Of a stretch of DNA of 64,000 bases, positions 38,950 to 46,348 are shown in pieces. The notes under the pieces were generated by a model that saw nothing but the letters and a program-made list of their open reading frames with translations, made no database searches and was not told the origin of the DNA. Position numbers and translations under genes: made by a program. Position 1 is the stretch's first letter; each line of letters starts with the position of its first letter. Source of the DNA: an uncultured Gammaproteobacteria bacterium (GTDB lineage: Bacteria; Pseudomonadota; Gammaproteobacteria; HK1); assembly GCA_958295835.1 (NCBI GenBank), contig OY282378.1:3993694-4057693 (forward strand), written 5' to 3'.

Positions 38950-40215
38950 TCATGGGATCGGGATGCTGGGCACGGTCCGATCGGCGCCGGCGAAGGCAAC
39001 ATCCTCCAGCAGCCGCTTCATCGCGGCCGGGTCATGGCTCGTCCCATCTTCATTGCTTTCCCCCTCCGTCTGCAAGTCCGGGTAGACCGCGCTCAAGCGC
39101 CCTCGCCAGGAAGTCTTGCCGTTGCCATCTCCGCCGTTCATGGCCTCACGCCGAAGTTTGCCGCGTTCTTCCCCGGAGACGAATCCGTAGCACAACCACT
39201 TGTTCCAGTGGTGATTTTCCGGAAAATCCGCGGAGATTCCGGACATGGCCGCGCTGTCCAGTCCATTGCCTTCCCGTCCCCGCCAGGCGAGCAGCAGCCG
39301 TGCACTGTAGGACGAGGGGCGCATCCTTGCCCAAGTCTCGAGGTATTCGCGCCCGGGGCCTTCCATCCGTCCGGCTCTGTGCGCCACCACCAGGGCGAGT
39401 TCCGAGTGAGGGGCCGTCTCCGGGCTTGGCGTTCCGGACAGGGCGCCCGCGTCACCCGCGCTCGCCGACGGCGCAAAGTAGGCTTCCAGCAGCGGAACAT
39501 GATTCGTCAATCGACCAAGATATGTCCGGATCGCCGATTCGATCCCGCCGCTGTCGCCCTCGATTTCCTGTTCCTCTGTTTGTCCGGGAGCGGCGAGTCG
39601 ACCCTCCGTAGCGGCATCGATTTCCGCGCCACGATCCTCATGGCGTTCGGTCGTACTCGACAATTCGTCCAGCATGTTCCGGAATACTTCGTTCTTCGGG
39701 AAGTTCCGAATGGCCTCCCTGAGCAGATCCTCCGCCTCGGCCCTGCGCCCGGTCGAGATCAACAGTCTGGCCAGTATGCCCCGGCATACTTCGTCGTTCG
39801 GGAAGTCCCGCATGGTCTCCCGGAGCAGATGCTCCGCGAGTGGCATGCGGCGGTGTTCCCGCAGAGCCTCGGCCAGCGAATTTCTGAGCACACAGTCTTC
39901 CGGAAACCTTCGCGCCGATTCCCATCGGACCGAAAGGGAGGTCTCGTCCCGGCCCGATGCGGAGAGCACCTTCGCCCAGAGATCCCAGATGTATGGGTTT
40001 CCCGGCTCTGCCTCGATAGCCTGCAAGGTCCGAACGTGCATTTCGGCGAGACACGCCCTGGCCGGCCGGAGCTGCAGGATCCGATCGTAAAGATTGTGGG
40101 TGGTGCGAACGGCGTAGTATGTCTCGCCGGACACCGATGCATAGAGCCAGTGTTCGCGAATCAGCGTCTGTGTTTCTTTCCAAAGCCCGTCATACAGGGA
40201 CTGCGCTCTGTTCAT
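38950..40215 (-). CDS. TPR-like hypothetical protein, last gene of unrecognised operon
   Basis: 421 residues starting MNRAQSLYDGLWKETQ. Around residues 95-190 it has helical repeats LRNSLAEALREHRRMPLAEH, LLRETMRDFPNDEVCRGILA and LLREAIRNFPKNEVFRNML, resembling tetratricopeptide units. An acidic linker (QTEEQEIEGDSGG) and a C-terminal helical region follow. No enzyme motif seen. It begins 8 bp after the preceding gene. Base composition is lower in GC than the neighbouring mtaD operon. Function unknown. Confidence 0.65.
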   Translation of the reverse strand: MNRAQSLYDGLWKETQTLIREHWLYASVSGETYYAVRTTHNLYDRILQLRPARACLAEMHVRTLQAIEAEPGNPYIWDLWAKVLSASGRDETSLSVRWESARRFPEDCVLRNSLAEALREHRRMPLAEHLLRETMRDFPNDEVCRGILARLLISTGRRAEAEDLLREAIRNFPKNEVFRNMLDELSSTTERHEDRGAEIDAATEGRLAAPGQTEEQEIEGDSGGIESAIRTYLGRLTNHVPLLEAYFAPSASAGDAGALSGTPSPETAPHSELALVVAHRAGRMEGPGREYLETWARMRPSSYSARLLLAWRGREGNGLDSAAMSGISADFPENHHWNKWLCYGFVSGEERGKLRREAMNGGDGNGKTSWRGRLSAVYPDLQTEGESNEDGTSHDPAAMKRLLEDVAFAGADRTVPSIPIP

Positions 40216-40223
40216 TTTTCTTG

Positions 40224-41196
40224 CTATTCGATGACGTCTCTCCGCATCGGGTAGCGGAGCTCGGTGTCCAGCGACACGATCGGCAACCCTTTGACGGCCT
40301 CCGGGCTGCCGTACGTCACCGGCGCCTCCTCGGGTCGGCACAGGACCGAGCCAATGCGCAAGCATGGCGGACGTATTTTTCTGGATCGACGATGGAATGC
40401 CTTCGAGCACCCTGCCCCAGACATCCTGCCAATGCCCTTCATGGCGGGGATACAGCACAGTCAAGGCGGCAGCCCGGCGCCGAATCGTGGCCCCGACTTC
40501 CAGGGAATCCATTCCTCGTCCGAGCGCCAATGCACCGAACCGCGCCAGCGCAGCAGCCACCCTTCTCTCCGGTTCGGTATCGGCCGTTACCGGAAGCTTT
40601 CGCAGCCCCAGGAGACCGGTGTTCAGATCGGTCCGCCAGTGGGGGTTGCCCCAGGCGGCATCGTCACACGTAGCGAACCAGCGGGACACGAAGCGGGTGT
40701 CGGCTTGATGTTGTGCCAGCACCAGGTTGAACTGTCGGAGCAGGTCGATGTCACCGGGCCAGCGAAGGCTGCGGAATCGGTTGTCCCAGGTGGCTTGATT
40801 GTGGATGAGATCCTGCGCCGTATCCGCCAGGGGCAGCCGTGCGGCCACCGTCAGTGCGTCCGACATCTGGGCTACATAGGCCCGTGTCCCGAACGTGCCG
40901 ATGTCGGATAAAGACCAGTCGAACCGTGCCTTGAGCCATTTCAGCAAAGCCCTGTCCAGCCTCCTGATCAACCTCTCACGTGTCGCTCCTGCCCAGACCG
41001 GGTGGGCCAGGAGAGCCGCGAGGAAGTCCTCGGGCTCCGCGCGCTGCTGCGCACCGCGCGCCCCCCGTCCAGAGAGGAGATCGTCGAGACCGGCTCCGGG
41101 GTCGTCCAGCAGCAAATTGCCCCATAAGACAAAGGGGTTTATGGAATCCCGGGGGTTTATGGAATCCCGGCCCATCGCGTCTCTGGAAGTGTCCAT
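40224..41196 (-). pseudogene. Hypothetical protein with a frameshift, operon gene 3
   Basis: From an ATG at 41196 the protein reads MDTSRDAMGRDSINPRDSIN... through LLKWLKARFDWSLSDIGTFG, LRRWPGDIDLL-like and NTSAMLAHWLG. Near 40355 the frame must change to reach SVLCRPEEAPVTYGSPEAVK and ELRYPMRRDVIE before the TAG at 40224. The span is 973 bp, not a multiple of three, which fits one extra base. Without the shift, translation runs on through low-complexity sequence into the next gene, giving a 748-residue fusion. An 18-bp tandem repeat lies at its start. Family unknown. Confidence 0.65.
41134..41172. repeat. Short tandem repeat at start of operon gene 3
   Basis: GGGGTTTATGGAATCCC occurs twice in a row, about 18 bp apart, encoding DSINPRDSINPF near the N-terminus. 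Confidence 0.9.
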
Positions 41197-41208
41197 TCCG
41201 CCCCTGCC

Positions 41209-41778
41209 TCAACAATTCCTGCCGTAGTCGGCATTGCCGGGACTGCGACGGATGCAGGCGAGATGCGTGCCGCGCAGCCGCGCGACGTCTCCGGCGGACA
41301 GGCTGCTCCTCTTCAGCATATCCACCGCAACCCAATGGTCCGGCCGATAGTTCATCCTGGCGTGGATCAGCTCGGCGGCAAGATGGCGGCAATCCGGTTC
41401 CGGTTGCAAACCGACCGCGTGTCCCCAGGACGTGGCCTTCGGCGCCGTGAAATAGATGTCGGACATCGGCTGGTCGATCACGGTGGGTACGGCGAACACG
41501 GCTGCGTTCATCCTCTTCTCGGCATCGGAGCGAGCGTCCAGGACCTCTTGTGCCTGGTAGCGGAACAGGGCGAGCGTCACCGGGCCATCCGTAAAGAAAT
41601 GCGCAAGCCCGCAACGCTCGCATAGATGTTCCGCCCAGTCGGGGCGCTCCTTCAGCCGGGGAAATTCTGCTTCGAAGACGACGAAGCTCGGGCGTCCGTC
41701 CCTGCGTTCGTCGTTGAAGAACTCCGTCAACTCCTGCAACGCGGCAACCTCCGGAGAAGGCGAATCACCGGACACCAA
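41209..41778 (-). CDS. Hypothetical protein, operon gene 2
   Basis: About 189 residues from a TTG (41778) or GTG (41775). Segments FVVFEAEFPRLKERPDWAEH and LCERCGLAHFF, then VFAVPTVIDQPMSDIYFTAP and ARLRGTHLACIRRS. I recognise no family. Gap to gene 3 is 12 bp; it overlaps gene 1 by 52 bp in another frame, so either a tight overlap or a frameshift separating one longer gene. Confidence 0.6.
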   Translation of the reverse strand: MVSGDSPSPEVAALQELTEFFNDERRDGRPSFVVFEAEFPRLKERPDWAEHLCERCGLAHFFTDGPVTLALFRYQAQEVLDARSDAEKRMNAAVFAVPTVIDQPMSDIYFTAPKATSWGHAVGLQPEPDCRHLAAELIHARMNYRPDHWVAVDMLKRSSLSAGDVARLRGTHLACIRRSPGNADYGRNC

Positions 41779-42017
41779 CGGTCGAGATCCTGGAGACTGC
41801 CCACTGTCCTCTCACCCGACGGGGCGGAATCTCGGGCCGAGATCCATCCGTTGATTTGCTCGACTCCCACCGGCCCGCCCATTCGCTTCTCGTACGTCGC
41901 TTGCCGCGCCGCGCTGATCCGTTCCTCCATGCAAAGATTGGCTTGCTCCGCCGCGACCTGTAGTTCACCGGGGGTTGTCGCCATCAAGCCGGCAAGGGCG
42001 CCGTTCGTGAAATTCAT
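41727..42017 (-). CDS. Hypothetical protein, operon gene 1
   Basis: 96 residues: MNFTNGALAGLMATTPGELQ, then VAAEQANLCMEERISAARQA and a hydrophilic tail. No known domain. It is the first gene of the four-gene operon 42017-38950. The last 17 residues overlap gene 2 and have a different composition (CPVIRLLRRLPRCRS), so the natural C-terminus may be in the gene 2 frame. Confidence 0.5.
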   Translation of the reverse strand: MNFTNGALAGLMATTPGELQVAAEQANLCMEERISAARQATYEKRMGGPVGVEQINGWISARDSAPSGERTVGSLQDLDRWCPVIRLLRRLPRCRS

Positions 42018-42358
42018 TCGATCCTCGTGCGATCTTCAAAAATCGATTAATCACCAAGAGGCCGGAGAATCCGGGGCTACACAGGCATCCATCGAAGGAG
42101 CGCCGGTTCCGCTCGTCAGAGTAGTCATTCCGGTTGTTGACGGCAATCCCGAGGTGTTAGGAGCACGTAGTCTGTCCGGTGTAGTAGCACGTCGATTGTC
42201 CGGTTTCATGGGGTGCCTTGAGGAGGTGACCCATGAGACGGACGGAGCGGCTACAGGAGGTGCGGAAGATGCGATTCGAGGAGGCTTGTGGAGGCTGGCA
42301 GGAGAGGCGACTGACACAGGAGGAGGGGGCGCGGCTGCTTGGGGTGTGTGAGCGCACG

Positions 42359-42381
42359 GCCTGCCCCCGCGAAAGCGGGGG
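42359..42381. repeat. 23-bp palindromic insertion 1
   Basis: GCCTG followed by CCCCCGCGAAAGCGGGGG. Deleting these 23 bp rejoins CERT and FRRYVDRYEEE in frame. Confidence 0.92.
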
Positions 42382-42696
42382 TTCCGGCGCTACGTGGACC
42401 GCTACGAGGAGGAGGGGCTGGACGGGTTGGTGGACAAGCGTCTGGGGCAGGTGTCTGCGCGGCGCGCGCCGGTCGATGAGGTGGTGCGCACCGAGGCGTT
42501 GTACCGGGAGCGTTACGAGGGGTGGAACGTGAAGCACTTCTACAGCTTCTACCGGCGCGCGCATGGGGGGGCGCGCAGCTACACGTGGGTGAAGCGGACC
42601 CTTCAGCGTGCGGGGCTGGTGGCGAAGACGCCGGGGCGGGGCAAGCACCGCCGGCGCCGCGCGCGTGCGCCGCTTGCGGGGATGATGCTGCACCAG

Positions 42697-42720
42697 AGCC
42701 TGCCCCCGCGAAAGCGGGGG
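42697..42720. repeat. 23-bp palindromic insertion 2
   Basis: AGAGCCTG context then CCCCCGCGAAAGCGGGGG, placed after CACCAG. Deleting 23 bp rejoins MMLHQ and DGSTHEWV. One base at the edge is ambiguous. Confidence 0.92.
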
Positions 42721-43061
42721 ACGGCTCGACCCATGAGTGGGTGCCCGGGCGAAATTGGGACCTCATCATCACCCTCGACGATGCGACCTCCGAGCACTAT
42801 TCGATGTTCTTCGTCGAGGAGGAAGGCACGGCGTCGAGCTTTCGGGGGATGGCGGAGGTCATTGAGAGGTGGGGGCTGCCGTCGAGCCTGTACACCGACC
42901 GGGGCTCGCACTACTGGCTCACGCCCGAGGCCGGGGGCAAGGTGGACCGGGAGCGGCCGACGCAGTTCGGGCGGGCCATGCGCCAGCTCGGCGTGGAGAT
43001 GATACCCGCCTACTCGCCGGAAGCGCGTGGGCGATGCGAGCGGATGTTCGCGACTCACCAG

Positions 43062-43085
43062 AGCCTGCCCCCGCGAAAGCGGGGG
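43062..43085. repeat. 23-bp palindromic insertion 3
   Basis: Same sequence and same CACCAG left flank as insertion 2. Deleting 23 bp rejoins FATHQ and ERLPKEL. Confidence 0.92.
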
Positions 43086-43921
43086 AGCGGCTGCCCAAGG
43101 AGCTCGCCGCCCAGGGCATCGACACGATGCAGAGTGCGAACCGCTATCTGGCCGAGCACTACCGGGCGGCGTTCAACGAGGAGTTCGCGGTGCCCGCTGC
43201 GGAGTCGGGGACGGCCTTTGTGCCCTTCATCGGTCCGGGGCTGGTCGATGTCGTGTGCGAACACCACGAGCGCACGGTCAATCGGGACAACTGTGTGAGC
43301 TTCGAGGGCAAGCGGCTGCAGATCCCCGCCCAGACTCATCGCTGCCACTTCATCAAGGCACCGAGGTGCATCGTTACCCTGACGGACGCTTGGCAGTGTT
43401 CCACGGGCCTCGCAAGCTCGCCGAGTACGAGCCCGATGGCTCCGTCGTCTCAGAACGCGCGCCCGCGTCGGTGCGCCCCCGCGAGCGAGCCGGGGGCGCT
43501 CGCTGAACGCCTATGTGCGTGCGGCCATGCACCGGCGCGCCCCTATCCGGAACCCTCGACTTGGGACTCGTCCACATCAGCGTCTTGGGGGGCCGGGGCA
43601 TGGGCCTGGAGAACTCGCGCTGCCCTGACGCGTTCGCGCTGCCGTCCTGCGCCGCGGCGAGCTTGCGCTCCCCGCGGCTGCGGTTGGCGGGGACTGGCAA
43701 CCCCGATGGATGACAGTGTGCGTGAGGTCCCGAGTCGGGAATCGGTATCGGTCCATGTCCGCGGCCGCTCTGCCACCGGCAGGCGGGGCACGGTCAGTCC
43801 ACTGACCCCCCCACCAAAGCGGACAACTCATGTGCTACAAAACCGGACAGTTCTATTTGTTGCTAACAGCCCGAGGCCGATGGGCGCCGGTAAGGATGTT
43901 CCGCCATGGGGCCGGCAGTCT

Positions 43922-44417
43922 TGTCCAACGAGAGATGAGCCTGAAGGGAGGGTGTGAATCCAATGAGAAGTGAGCCTGTAGCGCGGGGTCTGGGAGCATC
44001 GGAGGATGATCGTGACGCTACAGACCGAACGGGTCCGGACGCTGGACCAGGTGCGAGCCTTCGTCGAGGGCAGCGAGGCGGTGGACTTCACGGGGGCCGA
44101 CCGGGAGTCCGTCTACGAGTTCGTGCGCCGGGCGCTGGTGCGGTTGGACTACGAGCGGCTCGGCAAGTCGGACAAGGGGCTGGTCAGGCGCTACTTGGCG
44201 AAGGTGGCGGGGTTGTCGAGGGCGCAACTGACCCGGCTGATTGGCCAGCACCGGGAGACCGGGCGCATCGAGGACCGGCGCGGTGGCGCTCCGGCGCGCC
44301 CCTTCGAGCGGCGCTACACGCGGGCTGACATCCGGCAACTGGCGGCGGTGGACGCGGCGCTGGGTCAGATGTCGGGGCCGGCCACGCGTGCGCTGATGCG
44401 GCGCCAGTATGCGGTGT
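43922..44417 (+). mobile_element. Left part of an IS481-like (rve) element
   Basis: Begins TGTCCAACGAGAGATGAGCC, similar to the end at 47973. Contains the N-terminal 137 codons of the transposase from 44006 (VTLQTERVRTLDQVRAFVEG to ALMRRQYAVF) and stops at the end of an IS21 fragment. The catalytic domain is lost. The break is at the same MRRQY segment as in the chimera at 29210. Confidence 0.85.
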
Positions 44418-44944
44418 TTGCGCATTCCGGTAAAAGTGGTCACCGATTCCGGTGGGAAACTGATCACCGATTCCGGTCAAAGTGATCACCGGTCGGAGCG
44501 AAGCGACGCGGGAGTTGGATTATGAGTCATGGTGACCCGTTTGGGTCAACGGTCGGTGTCTTTTGCGCATCGATTCTCCTTTCAAGTTGAGTTGGTAGGC
44601 GCTGTGTACGAGCCGGTCGAGGATGGCGTCGGCCAAGGTGGGGTCACCGATGGCGTCGTGCCACTTCTCGACCGGAAGCTGGCTGGTGGCCACCGTGGAG
44701 CGGATGCCATAGCGGTCCTCGATGATTTCGAGCAGGTCGCGGCGGTTCTCGGCGCTGAGTTTGGCGAGGCCGAAGTCGTCGATGACCAGGACCTCGGTCT
44801 TGGCGAGCGAGGCCAGCAGCCGGGGATAGCTTCCGTCGGCGCGTGCGATGGCCAGTTCGCTGAGCAGGCGCGGCATGCGCCGGTACGAGGCGCTGTGGGC
44901 GTGGCGGCAGGCGCTGTGGGCGAGCGCACAGGCAATCCATGACT
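44418..44944 (-). mobile_element. IS21-family end with istB fragment
   Basis: 44424-44492 holds three related repeats of GATCACCGATTCCGGT type, as in the multi-repeat ends of IS21 elements. The minus-strand frame 44520-44944 reads WIACALAHSAC, YRRMPRLLSELAIARADGSY, VLVIDDFGLAKL and YGIRSTVATSQLPVEKWHD, the IstB ATPase after Walker A. The N-terminal part and istA are missing, cut by the IS3 element at 44945. Confidence 0.88.
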
Positions 44945-45003
44945 TGAACCGCCCCGGGAATCCCGGAGACTACACTTGTTGAGTCTTTGGGAGGAAAAGG
45001 CAG

Positions 45004-45289
45004 ATGACTTCACCGACAAGATACTCCCCGGAAGTCCGGGAGCGGGCAGTGCGCCTGGTGCTGGATCACCAGGGTGAACATGATTCGCAGTGGTCGGCGA
45101 TCACCTCGGTTTCGTCGAAGCTCGGGTGTACGGCGGAGACGCTACGCAAGTGGGTGCGACAGGCCGAACGCGACCGCGGGGTCCGTGCAGGGCTGAGCAG
45201 CGAGGAACGTCGCCGGCTCAAGGAGCTTGAACGCGAGAACCGTGAGCTACGCCGAGCGAACGAGATCCTGCGCAAGGCGTCGGCGTATT
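45004..45289 (+). pseudogene. IS3 orfA, interrupted near its end
   Basis: MTSPTRYSPEVRERAVRLVL with HTH and leucine-zipper-like segment (LKELERENRELRRANEILRK ASAY). A 32-bp insertion at 45291-45322 replaces the normal ending; taking it out restores AYFAQAELDRRAR and a TGA at the orfB start, the expected IS3 layout. OrfA normally binds the ends and frameshifts into orfB. Confidence 0.88.
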
Positions 45290-45290
45290 T

Positions 45291-45322
45291 GTCTACCTTC
45301 GGCAGACAACACCACCACTATT
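45291..45322. repeat. Second palindrome family, copy 3 (32-bp insertion)
   Basis: GTCTACCTTCGGCAGACAAC then ACCACCACTATT, inserted after TATTT in orfA. The core CCTTCGGCAGACAA matches the copies at 28867 and 29045. Confidence 0.85.
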
Positions 45323-45352
45323 CGCCCAGGCGGAGCTCGACCGCCGCGCGAG

Positions 45353-46309
45353 ATGATGATGTCGTTCATCGACGCTCATCGGGGTCGATACGGGGTCGGG
45401 CCGGTCTGCGCCGAGGTGCCGATCGCCCCATCGACGTACTACGAGCACAAGGCGCGCGAAGGGGAGCCGGAGCGCGCGCCGGGGCGGGTGCGCCGCGACG
45501 GGTGGTTGTGCGGGGAGATCCGCCGGGTGTACGCCGAGCACTTTGGGGTCTACGGGGTGCGCAAGGTCTGGCGCCAGCTTCGCCGTGAAGGGGTCACGGT
45601 GGCGCGTTGCACGGTGGCGCGGCTGATGCGCCGGCTGGGGCTGCAAGGGGCGGTGCGGGGCCGGCGGGCGAAGACCACGCACCCGGTGGTGCAGGGCGAG
45701 CGCCCCGATGACCGGGTGAACCGGGAGTTCAAGGTCAGCCGCCCGAATGCGCTGTGGGTGTCGGACCCCCGATTCCATCACTCGGGGGCAGGCTCTGACC
45801 CCCGTTTCCACGGGGGCAGGCTCTATGTGGCGACGTGGCGGGGGTTCGCCTACACGGCCTTCGTCATCGACGCCTATGCGCGGCGTATCGTGGGCTGGCG
45901 GGTGTCGCATTCACTGCACACGGAGTTGGCCCTCGATGCCCTCGAACAGGCCCTTCATGAGCGCCGTGCGCCGCGTGAAGGGCTCATCCATCATAGCGAC
46001 CGGGGCGTGCAGTACCTCTCGCTACGCTACACCGAGCGCCTCGTACAGATGGGCATCGCGCCCTCGGTGGGAAGCGTGGGCGACTCCTACGACAACGCCC
46101 TGGCCGAATCCATCATCGGGCTGTACAAGAGCGAACTCATCGCCCGGCGCGGGCCGTGGCGTCACTGCGAGGCGGTGGAACTCGCCACCCTCCACTGGGT
46201 GCACTGGTACAACCACCGGCGCCTGTTCGAATCCCTCGGGTATGTGCCTCCGGCTGAATTCGAGGCACACTACTACCACCAACTGCGAGAGTCGGCGATG
46301 GCCGCCTGA
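45353..46309 (+). CDS. IS3 OrfB transposase with in-frame insertion
   Basis: Begins MMMSFIDAHRGRYGVGPVC. HTH_21 region GVYGVRKVWRQLRREGVTVA; DDE residues in WVSD, IHHSDRGVQYLS and NALAESIIGLYKSEL. Two tandem palindromic units at 45764-45824 add PRFHHSGAGSDPRFHGGRL between WVSD and YVATWRG, keeping the frame. Because they sit right behind the first catalytic Asp, activity is doubtful, but the gene is open to its stop. Confidence 0.85.
   Translation: MMMSFIDAHRGRYGVGPVCAEVPIAPSTYYEHKAREGEPERAPGRVRRDGWLCGEIRRVYAEHFGVYGVRKVWRQLRREGVTVARCTVARLMRRLGLQGAVRGRRAKTTHPVVQGERPDDRVNREFKVSRPNALWVSDPRFHHSGAGSDPRFHGGRLYVATWRGFAYTAFVIDAYARRIVGWRVSHSLHTELALDALEQALHERRAPREGLIHHSDRGVQYLSLRYTERLVQMGIAPSVGSVGDSYDNALAESIIGLYKSELIARRGPWRHCEAVELATLHWVHWYNHRRLFESLGYVPPAEFEAHYYHQLRESAMAA
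45764..45824. repeat. Two tandem palindromic units in IS3 orfB
   Basis: Units GACCCCCGATTCCATCACTC-GGGGGCAGGCTCT and GACCCCCGTTTCCACGGG-GGCAGGCTCT. Read on the other strand both begin AGAGCCTGCCCCCG, the start shared with the 23-bp elements at 42-43 kb. Confidence 0.88.
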
Positions 46310-46348
46310 CTCAAGCCAATCACCCTCCGGGAAACCCGGGGCGGTTCA

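Larger units (their letters stand above)
42233..43506 (+). pseudogene. ISNCY-family transposase interrupted by three 23-bp palindromes
   Basis: Joined pieces read MRRTERLQEVRKMRFEEACG, LTQEEGARLLGVCERT, (break) FRRYVDRYEEEGLDGLVDKR, ARAPLAGMMLHQ, (break) DGSTHEWVPGRNWDLIITLD, YTDRGSHYWLTPEAGGKVD, AYSPEARGRCERMFATHQ, (break) ERLPKELAAQGIDTMQSANR and on to GKRLQIPAQTHRCHF. That is a full helix-turn-helix plus DDE transposase of the ISNCY group. A fourth frame change near 43360 precedes HRYPDGRLAVFHGPRKLAEY. Each of the first three breaks is a single 23-bp insertion. Confidence 0.88.
42172..43849 (+). mobile_element. ISNCY-type insertion sequence, inactive
   Basis: Ends: left CTGTCCGGTGTAGTAGCACG, right (reverse complement) CTGTCCGGTTTTGTAGCACA, with a second inner TGTCCGGTTT / TGTCCGCTTT, a matching terminal inverted repeat. 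Between them lies one broken transposase gene. It cuts in just upstream of the four-gene operon. Confidence 0.8.
44945..46348 (+). mobile_element. IS3-family element, full length with two insertions
   Basis: Terminal inverted repeats: TGAACCGCCCCGGGAATCCC at 44945 and the reverse complement TGAACCGCCCCGGGTTTCCC ending at 46348. It contains orfA and orfB, both altered by short palindromic insertions. Bases next to the ends (ACT and GTG) do not form a target duplication, so a neighbour has been rearranged after insertion. Confidence 0.92.

Noticed and set aside
38914..40254. 446-codon plus-strand frame opposite the TPR-like gene
   Set aside because: The minus strand has ribosome-binding sites, operon spacing and helical repeats; the plus frame has no recognisable content.
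42359..43085. The 23-bp palindromes considered as transcription terminators
   Set aside because: They lie inside a reading frame, lack a T-tract, and removal rejoins conserved protein sequence.
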